From Desulfovibrio sp. (GTDB lineage: Bacteria > Desulfobacterota > Desulfovibrionia > Desulfovibrionales > Desulfovibrionaceae), in assembly GCA_031281815.1 (NCBI GenBank), contig JAITEY010000014.1:1-7013 (forward strand): 7,013 bases of DNA, given 5' to 3'. Below the pieces are notes generated by a model. It saw nothing but the letters and a program-made list of their open reading frames with translations. It was not told the DNA's origin and did not search any database. Both the position numbers and the translations under genes were made by a program. This document shows positions 1 through 5,186 of the stretch, piece after piece (the first letter of the stretch is position 1; each line of letters begins with the position of its first letter).

Positions 1-1409
1 CCGAAGCGCAGGTGAGAAACGGTGAATCCGCCGGATTTTTTTGAATCGTAGGCAAAATATCCCTGGGCGAAGAGGTCGGTATTGTCGCCGATGATCTTGA
101 TGGCCTGTTTGTTCGCGCCTACGGTGCCGTCCGCGCCCAGGCCGAAGAACCTGCACTGCACGGTTCCGGGCGGGACGGTGTCCGGGGCCGGGCCGAGGGG
201 CAGGGAACTGCCGCTCACGTCGTCGTTGATGCCCACGGTAAAGTGGTTTTTCTGCCGGTCGGGAAGCATGTTGTCGAAGACGGCCTTGACCTCGGCGGGG
301 GAAAATTCCTTGGAGCCGAGGGCGAAACGCCCGGCGAGCACACGCGCCCGGCAGTCGTTTTCCGTCAGGGCGGCGTTGACGTCCAGGAACAGGGGGTCGC
401 CCGGCGCGCCCGCTTCCTTGCAGCGGTCGAGCACGGTGACGGTTTTGACCGAGTCCGGCAGGACCGCGGACAGGTGTTCGGCGGAAAAGGGCCGGAAGAG
501 ACGTACCTTGATGAGTCCGATTCTTTCGTCGGGCTTGTCCGCGCAATAGTTGATGTATTCTTCGACGGCTTCGCAGCCGGACCCCATGGCGACGATGACG
601 CGTTCGGCATCGGGACGGCCGCGGTAGTCAAAGGGGTTGTAGAAGCGGCCGGTGAGTTCGCCGACCTTTTTCATCTGCGCGGCGGCGATGCCCGGCAAGG
701 CCCGGTAGTAAGGAGTAACGCGTTCACGTCCCTGGAAATAGATGTCCGGGTTCTGCACCGTGCCCCTGATGGTCGGGTGGCGCGGGTCCATGGCGGCTTT
801 GCGGAATTCCGCGATTTTTTCGTAATTGACGAGTTTCGCAATGTCCTCGTAGCTGATGACCTTGATTTTGTTGATTTCGTGCGAGGTGCGGAAGCCGTCG
901 AAAAAATGCAGAAAGGGCACGCTGCCTTCGACGGCCGAGAGGTGGGCGACCAGGGCCAGGTCCATACACTCCTGCACGGAAGCGGAAGCCAGCATGGCGA
1001 AGCCTGTCTGGCGGACGGCCATGACGTCCTGGTGGTCGCCGAAGATGGACAGCGAGGGCACGGCCAGGGAGCGGGCAGAGACGTGAAAGACGCCGGGCAG
1101 CAGTTCGCCGGCAATCTTGTACATGTTGGGAATCATCAGGAGCAGCCCCTGGGAGGCTGTGAAGGTGACGGTCAGCGCCCCGCCCGCGAGTGCGCCGTGC
1201 ACGGCGCCGGCCGCCCCTGCTTCGGACTGCATTTCCCGAACCTGCACGCATTGCCCGAAAATGTTTTTCCTGCCTGCCGCCGCCCATTCGTCAACGAGTT
1301 CGGCCATGGTCGACGAGGGCGTTATGGGAAAGATGGCCGCCGTATCGCAGAGCGCATAAGCGATATGGGCAGTCGCCGTGTTGCCGTCCATGGTTTTCAT
1401 CGTTTCCAT
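1..1409 (-). CDS. por: Pyruvate:ferredoxin (flavodoxin) oxidoreductase, N-terminal part
   Basis: Oxidatively decarboxylates pyruvate with CoA to acetyl-CoA and CO2, passing electrons to ferredoxin or flavodoxin in the cytoplasm; it is the central pyruvate step of lactate-oxidising anaerobes. The gene runs off the left edge, leaving 469 codons of a family usually near 1,200 residues, so the ferredoxin-like [4Fe-4S] segment and the C-terminal TPP domain are outside. Seen here: DGNTATAHIAYA and FPITPSSTMAE near residues 8-37, EMQSEAGAAGAVHGAL at 59-74, SARS at 111-114, HFFDGFRTSHE in domain I, and GLGADGTVGANKQAIKIIGD in the start of the gamma-type domain. Thr30, Glu63 and Arg113 align with TPP/pyruvate-site residues Thr31, Glu64 and Arg114 of the D. 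africanus enzyme (numbers from memory). The start at 1409 was chosen because AGGAG (1416-1420) lies 6 nt upstream; in-frame ATGs at 1400 and 1391 are too far from it. The frame is open throughout. Identification is very secure. Confidence 0.97.
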   Translation of the reverse strand, partial: METMKTMDGNTATAHIAYALCDTAAIFPITPSSTMAELVDEWAAAGRKNIFGQCVQVREMQSEAGAAGAVHGALAGGALTVTFTASQGLLLMIPNMYKIAGELLPGVFHVSARSLAVPSLSIFGDHQDVMAVRQTGFAMLASASVQECMDLALVAHLSAVEGSVPFLHFFDGFRTSHEINKIKVISYEDIAKLVNYEKIAEFRKAAMDPRHPTIRGTVQNPDIYFQGRERVTPYYRALPGIAAAQMKKVGELTGRFYNPFDYRGRPDAERVIVAMGSGCEAVEEYINYCADKPDERIGLIKVRLFRPFSAEHLSAVLPDSVKTVTVLDRCKEAGAPGDPLFLDVNAALTENDCRARVLAGRFALGSKEFSPAEVKAVFDNMLPDRQKNHFTVGINDDVSGSSLPLGPAPDTVPPGTVQCRFFGLGADGTVGANKQAIKIIGDNTDLFAQGYFAYDSKKSGGFTVSHLRF

Positions 1410-1782
1410 ACAAGACTCCTGTAGTATTTTGGGGAAGTGAACGCGCGGGGCTGAGGTCCGGCGTTCCGTGCCGCCTTGTCCGGCCCGTGCGGACCGCGAA
1501 CGCGGGCACGCGCGGGCGCGTGAAGAACGTACTTTCGCGCAGGCCGGCCGGGGATATGTGCGGAACGCGGGCACGCGCAGGCGGGGGCACGGGAAGTACA
1601 CAGCGGCGCTGCGCTTGTGTATGCCGGAAAAAGCGTCCTGCCGCAAGGGACAAATGCGAACAGGAACAACGGCTGACACAGGGAGGAAACTGCGACGACG
1701 CAAGCGGGAAGCAGCGGGAGCAACAGGGTGGTACACCGTGGGACGCAAGGGAAAAAGCGGGGCAAACGACAGGAAACGCAAA
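1410..1782 (-). other. Gene-free por leader region
   Basis: About 370 bases lie between the terminator of the 65-codon gene and the por start. I found no convincing gene: ORFs here are Ala/Arg/Pro-rich products of GC-rich sequence without ribosome binding sites. Visible contents are the por Shine-Dalgarno (AGGAG, plus-strand 1416-1420), a 16-bp direct repeat (1498-1513 and 1563-1578) and a pyrimidine-rich stretch on the por-sense strand (1621-1780). No clear sigma-54 GG-N10-GC promoter was found on the por strand in this stretch, and only a weak sigma-70-like match. If por has its own promoter, it should lie here. Confidence 0.6.
1498..1578. repeat. 16-bp perfect direct repeat in the por leader
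   Basis: The 16-mer GAACGCGGGCACGCGC occurs at 1498-1513 and again at 1563-1578, start to start 65 bp, and flanking bases are also partly similar. It lies between the small-gene terminator and por, so it could be a pair of protein-binding sites or a duplication remnant. GC-rich sequence raises the chance of coincidence, but 16 exact bases within 65 bp is more than background would readily give. Confidence 0.6.
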
Positions 1783-1815
1783 AAACGCCCTGCGCGTTTG
1801 CCGTGCAGGGCGTTT
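1777..1815 (-). terminator. Rho-independent terminator of the 65-codon gene
   Basis: Read on the minus strand, an 11-bp perfect stem (1805-1815 pairing with 1783-1793; arm AAACGCCCTGC) encloses an 11-base loop and runs straight into six consecutive T (1785-1780), then GCG and TTT. The plus-strand side has no comparable T-run, so it faces left. It lies 28 bases past the stop codon of the small gene and about 370 bases before por, so it would separate the two transcripts unless bypassed. Confidence 0.85.
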
Positions 1816-1865
1816 GCCGGATTTGAGGAGTAATCCGGCTGGTTCAGGCCCGGCCGAGGCCTGAA
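1816..1865 (-). other. Two perfect hairpins just upstream of the terminator
   Basis: Two more dyads precede the terminator with almost no gap. TTCAGGCC (1843-1850) pairs with GGCCTGAA (1858-1865), 8 bp with a 7-base loop, and this hairpin contains the stop codon of the small gene. GCCGGATT (1816-1823) pairs with AATCCGGC (1832-1839), 8 bp with an 8-base loop. In the minus-strand transcript the second loop reads ACUCCUCA, which contains CUCCU, complementary to Shine-Dalgarno cores. With the terminator this makes three stem-loops within about 85 nt, a layout common in 3' UTR-derived small RNAs. The function is inferred; the dyads are directly visible. Confidence 0.6.
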
Positions 1866-2041
1866 AGGGAGGGCGCGAGCGTCATGTAGAAGTAGACGTC
1901 GGGATGTTGCGCGCCCTGCGTGCTGCCCCAAATACCCGTTTTATCGCGCCCGCGCAGGGGATCGCAGAAATTGAGGGTTTTGGAAAAATCGCTGAACCAA
2001 AAAAGCGCTTCCGTGCTGTTGATGAGTGCGGTTTCAGTCAT
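1844..2041 (-). CDS. 65-residue protein of unknown function, sigma-54 linked
   Basis: I do not recognise this protein. Reasons to call it real: AAGGAGA lies 5 nt before the ATG; codons are strongly G/C-ending as in the neighbours; a well-formed sigma-54 promoter lies about 160 nt upstream; and a strong terminator follows the TGA. The product has no signal peptide or convincing membrane helix. It is rich in aromatics early (ALFWFSDFSKTLNF, residues 12-25), has one cysteine (Cys26), an Arg/Asp/Lys cluster (DPLRGRDK, 27-34), a second Trp (38), and an aromatic patch DVYFYM (48-53) before a flexible GLGRA end. The last codons also form one arm of a hairpin. It lies on the por strand between the activator gene and por, so a role tied to pyruvate or organic-acid metabolism is plausible but not shown. 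A leader peptide or the coding part of a dual-function RNA are alternatives. Confidence 0.75.
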   Translation of the reverse strand: MTETALINSTEALFWFSDFSKTLNFCDPLRGRDKTGIWGSTQGAQHPDVYFYMTLAPSLSGLGRA

Positions 2042-2065
2042 GATGTTCTCCTTGAGCAGATTCGC

Positions 2066-2205
2066 TTCGAGCGTGTGCGCCCGTCGTTGTGTATGCTCGT
2101 TTCGAGCGTGTATGTCCGCCGTTGTGTACGGCTGCTTCAGGTGTATGTACCGGAAGTTGTGTATGCCGGTTTCGGGCTTGCGCGCCTGTCAGGCTGTTGT
2201 GTTCT
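2066..2205 (-). repeat. Four ~35-bp tandem repeats in the small-gene leader
   Basis: Plus-strand TTCGAGCGTGT-like starts occur at 2066, 2101, 2136 (TTCAGGTGTAT) and 2171 (TTCGGGCTTG), exactly 35 bp apart. Each unit carries the core GTTGTGT, at 2086, 2121 and 2156 (35 apart) and at 2196, shifted by 5 in the last, most degenerate unit. The array fills almost the whole predicted 5' UTR, from the sigma-54 start near 2202 to about 24 bases before the small-gene ATG. Units 2 and 3 place the core in a hairpin loop with different stems (GCCG/CGGC at 2118-2132; ACCGG/CCGGT at 2149-2170). The 35-bp period is neither a whole number of codons nor of helical turns. Confidence 0.8.
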
Positions 2206-2213
2206 TCTATAAT
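2186..2213 (+). promoter_or_regulatory. Sigma-70-like promoter, likely for the activator gene
   Basis: A perfect -10 hexamer TATAAT lies at 2208-2213, with CTGTCA (four of six matches to TTGACA) at 2186-2191 and a 16-bp spacer. Transcription would start near 2220 and run right, with a leader of about 245 nt to the activator start. The -10 ends at 2213, the first base of the opposing sigma-54 element, and the start point falls inside that element, so the two polymerases could not occupy the region together. Confidence 0.5.
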
Positions 2214-2229
2214 GCACATACCGTGCCGG
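2213..2229 (-). promoter_or_regulatory. Sigma-54 (-24/-12) promoter for the 65-codon gene
   Basis: The minus strand reads CCGGCACGGTATGTGCAT. GG at 2227-2226 and GC at 2215-2214 are separated by exactly 10 bases, the spacing sigma-54 requires. GGCACG matches the -24 consensus core, and GTGCA differs from the -12 consensus TTGCA by one base. Transcription would start near 2202, giving a leader of about 160 nt. An adjacent sigma-54 activator gene and three dyad boxes 100-230 bp upstream strongly support the call. Confidence 0.8.
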
Positions 2230-2309
2230 CGCGATTTTGAAAAACCAGCCTTGTATTTTCGCTATGTTGTGGATACACTGCGCATGCGCGGCCGGTTTGG
2301 CCCGCCCGA

Positions 2310-2327
2310 CGGTGAAAGAAATCACCA
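2310..2327. promoter_or_regulatory. TyrR-box-like dyad 1 (candidate activator site)
   Basis: CGGTGA-AAGAAA-TCACCA: GGTGA and TCACC form a perfect dyad with a 6-base centre. The geometry of 6-bp arms around N6 is that of the TyrR box (TGTAAA-N6-TTTACA). Its centre is about 116 bp upstream of the predicted sigma-54 start, a usual enhancer distance. Confidence 0.65.
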
Positions 2328-2402
2328 CTCGAGCCGGTGCCGAGCCTGCGGAACGATGCACGGCGGCCCTGCGGCAGACCCTTGACGCATGCCGGCCTCT
2401 TG

Positions 2403-2420
2403 TGGTGAAATCCGCCACCG
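2403..2420. promoter_or_regulatory. TyrR-box-like dyad 2 (candidate activator site)
   Basis: TGGTGA-AATCCG-CCACCG: the same dyad as box 1 with a weaker right arm (CCACC instead of TCACC). It is about 209 bp upstream of the sigma-54 start and 47 bases before the activator start codon, where it could also serve autoregulation. Confidence 0.55.
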
Positions 2421-2421
2421 C

Positions 2422-2439
2422 TGCTGAAAATTTTCACCA
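2422..2439. promoter_or_regulatory. TyrR-box-like dyad 3 (candidate activator site)
   Basis: TGCTGA-AAATTT-TCACCA: the same dyad with one mismatch in the left arm and an A/T centre. It begins 19 bp after box 2, nearly two helical turns, so two dimers could bind side by side. It ends 13 bases before the activator Shine-Dalgarno. Confidence 0.6.
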
Positions 2440-2466
2440 AAAACACCATGCGGGAGGTTCGGGGAA

Positions 2467-4179
2467 GTGACGACGGCGAAACGGGCAGCGGCGCTCCTTG
2501 CGGCGGAAGAGCCGGGAGTTGCCGTGAAGGAACAATTGCCGGGATGTGCCGGGGAACAACAGTCACCGCGGCGCGCCGCGCAGTCGCCGGCGGCGCGCAT
2601 TGCGCCGGCACGGTCGCCGGAGCGCGCGGCGACAGAAGAATCGACGGCGCGCGGAGTGAAAGACCCGGCGGAAGAGGTGGAACGCCTGCGCAAGCTGAAC
2701 AAGGAATACGAGGTCATGTTCGAGTCTTCACTCGACGGACTGGTGATTACCGACGGCACGGGCAGACTGCTGCGCGTCAACCGCAGCTATCTCGGCATAT
2801 CCGGGGCGAAGGAGGAGGACGTGGTCGGGCGCACGGTGCAGGAACTGGCCGAGCGCGGTTTTTTTTCCGCCTCGGCCACGCAGCTCGCGGTGGAAAACCG
2901 CCGCCCGGTCACGGCCGAGCAGATATTTCAGAACGGCGCCGTGCGTACCCTGAACACCGCCAACCCTGTCTTTGACGACAAGGGGGCGTTGCTGCGCATC
3001 GTGACCAATGTCCGCGACATGTCCGCCGTACACAAGCTGGAAACGGAACTCAAGGAAGCCAGGGATTCGGCCGACCGCTACGCGGCCATTCTGGAAAGCA
3101 TGAAGCGTCGTGCGCAACGGGAGCATTATACGGCGGGGAGCGCCGCGATGCGCGGCGTTTTCCGCAGGGCCCTGGAATACGCCTCGGCCGCCGCGCCGGT
3201 GCTGATTACCGGGGAATCGGGCACGGGCAAGGAGGTGGCCGCGGATTTCATACACAACCACGGCCCGCGCCGCGCCAAGCCCTTGCTGAAAATCAACTGC
3301 GGGGCCATTCCCGAGCAACTGCTGGAGGCCGAATTGTTCGGATACGAGGGCGGGGCCTTTACCGGCGCGCGCAAACAGGGGCGCATCGGGCTTCTGGAAG
3401 CGGCGAACGGGGGCACCGTGTTTCTGGACGAAGTCGGGGAACTGCCGCCGCCCCTGCAGGTCAAGCTGCTGCGCTTCGTGCAGGACAAGGAATTCTATCG
3501 TCTGGGCGGCAACCGCCTGATCACGGTGGACGTGCGCGTCACTGCCGCCACCAACCGTCCTCTTGACGATATGGTGGAGCAACGCAGTTTCCGTGCCGAC
3601 CTGTTTTACCGGCTCAACGTCCTTTCCCTGTGCATTCCCCCCCTGCGCAAGCGGAGTGAGGACATCGTGCCCCTGGCGCATTTTTTCCTGCAACGCTTCA
3701 ACTCCCGCTACGGACGGGAAAAAACGCTCTCGCCGCAAGTCTGCGCCGCCTTTGAGCACTATGCCTGGCCCGGCAACATCCGTGAACTGGAAAATTTGCT
3801 GGAGCGGCTGAGCATCGTCCACACCGGCCCGGTCATCCTGCCGGAGCATCTGCCGCGCCGCATGTCCGGCGAAGCCGAGACCGTCCGCAGGGCCGCCGCC
3901 CCGTACCGCGACGCGCGGGAAGCCTTTGAAAAAGACTACTGGAGCAAGGCGCTCAAACGCTATGCCTCATACAGGGAAGCGGCCGCCGCTTTGGGCGTGG
4001 ATCACTCCACCATCGTAAAGAAAGCGGCGCGTTACAGGCTCAACCCCCCGTTCCGGGCGGGCGATGCGCCTCCAGCCGCAGGCTTCGCGGCGCAGGGGAT
4101 CAACGGAACGCGGGAGCCTCTCATGCCGGGCGTTGCGCCTTCAGCCGCAGACTTCGCGGCGCTGGGGGCAACGGAATGA
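2467..4179 (+). CDS. Sigma-54-dependent activator: PAS, AAA+, TyrR-type HTH
   Basis: Cytoplasmic enhancer-binding protein that hydrolyses ATP to open sigma-54 polymerase complexes. Residues 1-65 are low-complexity Ala/Arg; 66-80 are helical; about 81-190 form a PAS sensor (MFESSLDGLVITDGTGRLLR...); 190-218 look coiled-coil; 222-460 are the AAA+ domain with Walker A GESGTGKE (249-256), the sigma-54 contact loop GAFTGA (296-301), Walker B TVFLDE (317-322) and arginine-finger segment FRADLFYRL (375-383); 499-526 are the HTH (AAAALGVDHSTIVKKAARYRL), TyrR/PrdR-like. No receiver domain is present, so it senses a ligand or redox state rather than acting as a phosphorylated response regulator. The GTG at 2467 follows GGGAGG (2452-2457) by 9 nt; a GTG at 2524 has a closer GGGAG (2514-2518) and is a real alternative. 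Divergent from the small gene, whose promoter it probably activates. The tail 527-570 after the HTH is unusual (see the repeat at 4061). The ligand is unknown. Confidence 0.95.
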   Translation: MTTAKRAAALLAAEEPGVAVKEQLPGCAGEQQSPRRAAQSPAARIAPARSPERAATEESTARGVKDPAEEVERLRKLNKEYEVMFESSLDGLVITDGTGRLLRVNRSYLGISGAKEEDVVGRTVQELAERGFFSASATQLAVENRRPVTAEQIFQNGAVRTLNTANPVFDDKGALLRIVTNVRDMSAVHKLETELKEARDSADRYAAILESMKRRAQREHYTAGSAAMRGVFRRALEYASAAAPVLITGESGTGKEVAADFIHNHGPRRAKPLLKINCGAIPEQLLEAELFGYEGGAFTGARKQGRIGLLEAANGGTVFLDEVGELPPPLQVKLLRFVQDKEFYRLGGNRLITVDVRVTAATNRPLDDMVEQRSFRADLFYRLNVLSLCIPPLRKRSEDIVPLAHFFLQRFNSRYGREKTLSPQVCAAFEHYAWPGNIRELENLLERLSIVHTGPVILPEHLPRRMSGEAETVRRAAAPYRDAREAFEKDYWSKALKRYASYREAAAALGVDHSTIVKKAARYRLNPPFRAGDAPPAAGFAAQGINGTREPLMPGVAPSAADFAALGATE

Positions 4180-4210
4180 AGCAGCCTTTCAGGGCGGGCG
4201 ATGCGGCCGC
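4061..4210. repeat. 69-bp tandem repeat across the activator stop codon
   Basis: Two copies begin at 4061 (GCGATGCGCCTCCAGCCGCA) and 4130 (GCGTTGCGCCTTCAGCCGCA), 69 bp apart. A third partial copy, including GGGCGGGCGATGCG as also found before copy 1, begins at 4198 after the stop. Each of the first two contains a GCCGC/GCGGC hairpin around AGGCTTC or AGACTTC. The period is 23 codons, so the protein tail repeats too (DAPPAAGFAAQG, then VAPSAADFAALG). The sequence looks like intergenic palindromic repeat captured by the coding region. Confidence 0.75.
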
Positions 4211-4229
4211 GCCGACAGGATAAACCACG

Positions 4230-5099
4230 ATGTCCGATCATCCCCGGCGTACGCCGTTCACAACATTTTTCGCGTTCTGCCGCATGGTCAGGATCGAACA
4301 TTCCGTGTTCGCCCTGCCTTTCGCTTATGTCGGGGCCCTGCTGACCGCGCGCGGCCTGCCCGGCCCGGAAGTGCTGCTGCCCCTGACCGCGGCCATGGTC
4401 TGCGTACGTTCCTTTGCGATGGCCTTCAACCGCATTGCGGATTTGCCCCTGGACGGCATCAATCCCCGCACGGCAGGCAGGCCGCTGGTCACGGGGGAAA
4501 TAAGCCCCGCCGGCGCGCGCCGGTTCTGCGCGGTCGCGGCCGCGGGCTTCATCGCCTCCTGCGCGGCCCTCAATACCCTGTGCCTGCTCCTGGCGTTCCC
4601 GACCCTTGCGCTCGCGGCCCTGTACAGCTACGCCAAGCGCGTCACCCGGCTCTGCCACTTTCTGCTCGGCGCGGTGATCGGCCTTGCTCCCGTTGCCGGG
4701 GCGCTTGGCGTTTCGCCGGTCTTCGAGCCTTCTTCCCTGTTGCTCGGCTTTGCCGTTCTTTTCTGGATCGCCGGCTTCGACATCATTTACGCCTGCATGG
4801 ACCTGGATTTCGACCGGGCGCACGGGGTACATTCCCTGCCCGCATGTTCGGGCGTCGGCCCGGCTTTGGCCGTTTCCGCCTTCTGCCATGTGAACACGGT
4901 GCTTTTTCTTTTTCTGGCGGGCCTTGAATACGGGCAACGCGCCGGCTGGTACGCCGCGCTGGCCGTCACCGCGGCCCTGTTCCTGTGGGAGCACGGCCTT
5001 GTGGGGGAGGGCAGGCTGGAAAAAGCCGGTTTCGCCTTTGCCCTGAACGGCCCCATTGCCGTGCTGCTGCTGATCGGGGCGGCCTTGGGGACGGGCTGA
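4230..5099 (+). CDS. ubiA: UbiA-family polyprenyltransferase (menaquinone-type)
   Basis: Integral membrane enzyme that moves a polyprenyl chain from its diphosphate onto an aromatic acceptor. At 289 residues it has the family length, with about eight or nine hydrophobic segments. Both Mg-diphosphate motifs are present: NRIADLPLD (Asn67, Asp71, Asp75) followed by NPRTAGRPL (78-86), and DLDFD (Asp191, Asp195) in YACMDLDFDRAHGVHSLP. A loop YSYAKRVT (132-139) carries the family Lys-Arg. MAFNR before the first motif and the GVHSLP tail of the second are typical of the subgroup in anaerobes annotated as 4-hydroxybenzoate polyprenyltransferase; in futalosine-pathway menaquinone producers this role is called mqnP. 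The acceptor cannot be read from sequence. It starts 50 bp after the activator stop with a modest AGGA 9 nt before the ATG, so it may be co-transcribed. No ubiX or ubiD partner is in the window. Confidence 0.9.
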   Translation: MSDHPRRTPFTTFFAFCRMVRIEHSVFALPFAYVGALLTARGLPGPEVLLPLTAAMVCVRSFAMAFNRIADLPLDGINPRTAGRPLVTGEISPAGARRFCAVAAAGFIASCAALNTLCLLLAFPTLALAALYSYAKRVTRLCHFLLGAVIGLAPVAGALGVSPVFEPSSLLLGFAVLFWIAGFDIIYACMDLDFDRAHGVHSLPACSGVGPALAVSAFCHVNTVLFLFLAGLEYGQRAGWYAALAVTAALFLWEHGLVGEGRLEKAGFAFALNGPIAVLLLIGAALGTG

Positions 5100-5126
5100 C
5101 GCCCGGGGTGCGCCGGGCGAAGCCCG
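5092..5126. other. Alternating hairpin arms after ubiA
   Basis: The ubiA stop lies inside a short dyad (CGGGC-TGAC-GCCCG, 5092-5105). This overlaps GCCCGG-GGTGCG-CCGGGC (5101-5118), which overlaps CGGGC-GAA-GCCCG (5114-5126). These are mutually exclusive stems between two convergent genes. No T-run follows on either strand, so a Rho-independent terminator is not well supported. The rest of the gap to 5186 shows nothing I can name. Confidence 0.4.
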
Positions 5127-5186
5127 AACGTTGTCCTTACAATCGGCAACAGCGCGAATGCTCCATCTTGAAAGCGCAGCCGGCAG

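Noticed and set aside
243..1424. 393-codon plus-strand ORF antisense to por
   Set aside because: It lies opposite an unmistakable por coding frame; its length reflects high-GC codon use, and it has no recognisable domain.
1618..1646. TTGCGG-N17-CATACA as a sigma-70 promoter for por (minus strand)
   Set aside because: Spacing is right, but each hexamer matches only about half the consensus; too weak to list.
1727..1737. GGTG-GTA-CACC dyad in the por leader as a fourth activator box
   Set aside because: The 3-base centre does not match the N6 geometry of the three boxes upstream.
1397..1765. 122-codon minus-strand ORF in the por leader
   Set aside because: It starts with TTG without a ribosome binding site, overlaps the por start, and its Cys/Pro/Leu-rich product matches no family; the pyrimidine-rich DNA explains it.
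2066..2205. CRISPR array reading of the 35-bp repeats
   Set aside because: The units abut each other with no unique spacers, and they diverge along their whole length.
2034..2219. 61-codon minus-strand ORF through the 35-bp repeats
   Set aside because: The repeat period is not a multiple of three, so the repeats are not selected as protein, and the ORF overlaps the small-gene ribosome binding site.
2728..3849. 373-codon minus-strand ORF antisense to the activator
   Set aside because: It is a mirror of the AAA+ coding frame, Gln/Arg/Gly-rich, with no ribosome binding site or domain.
4032..4994. 320-codon minus-strand ORF antisense to ubiA
   Set aside because: Extremely Arg/Gly/Gln-rich shadow of a hydrophobic membrane protein frame.
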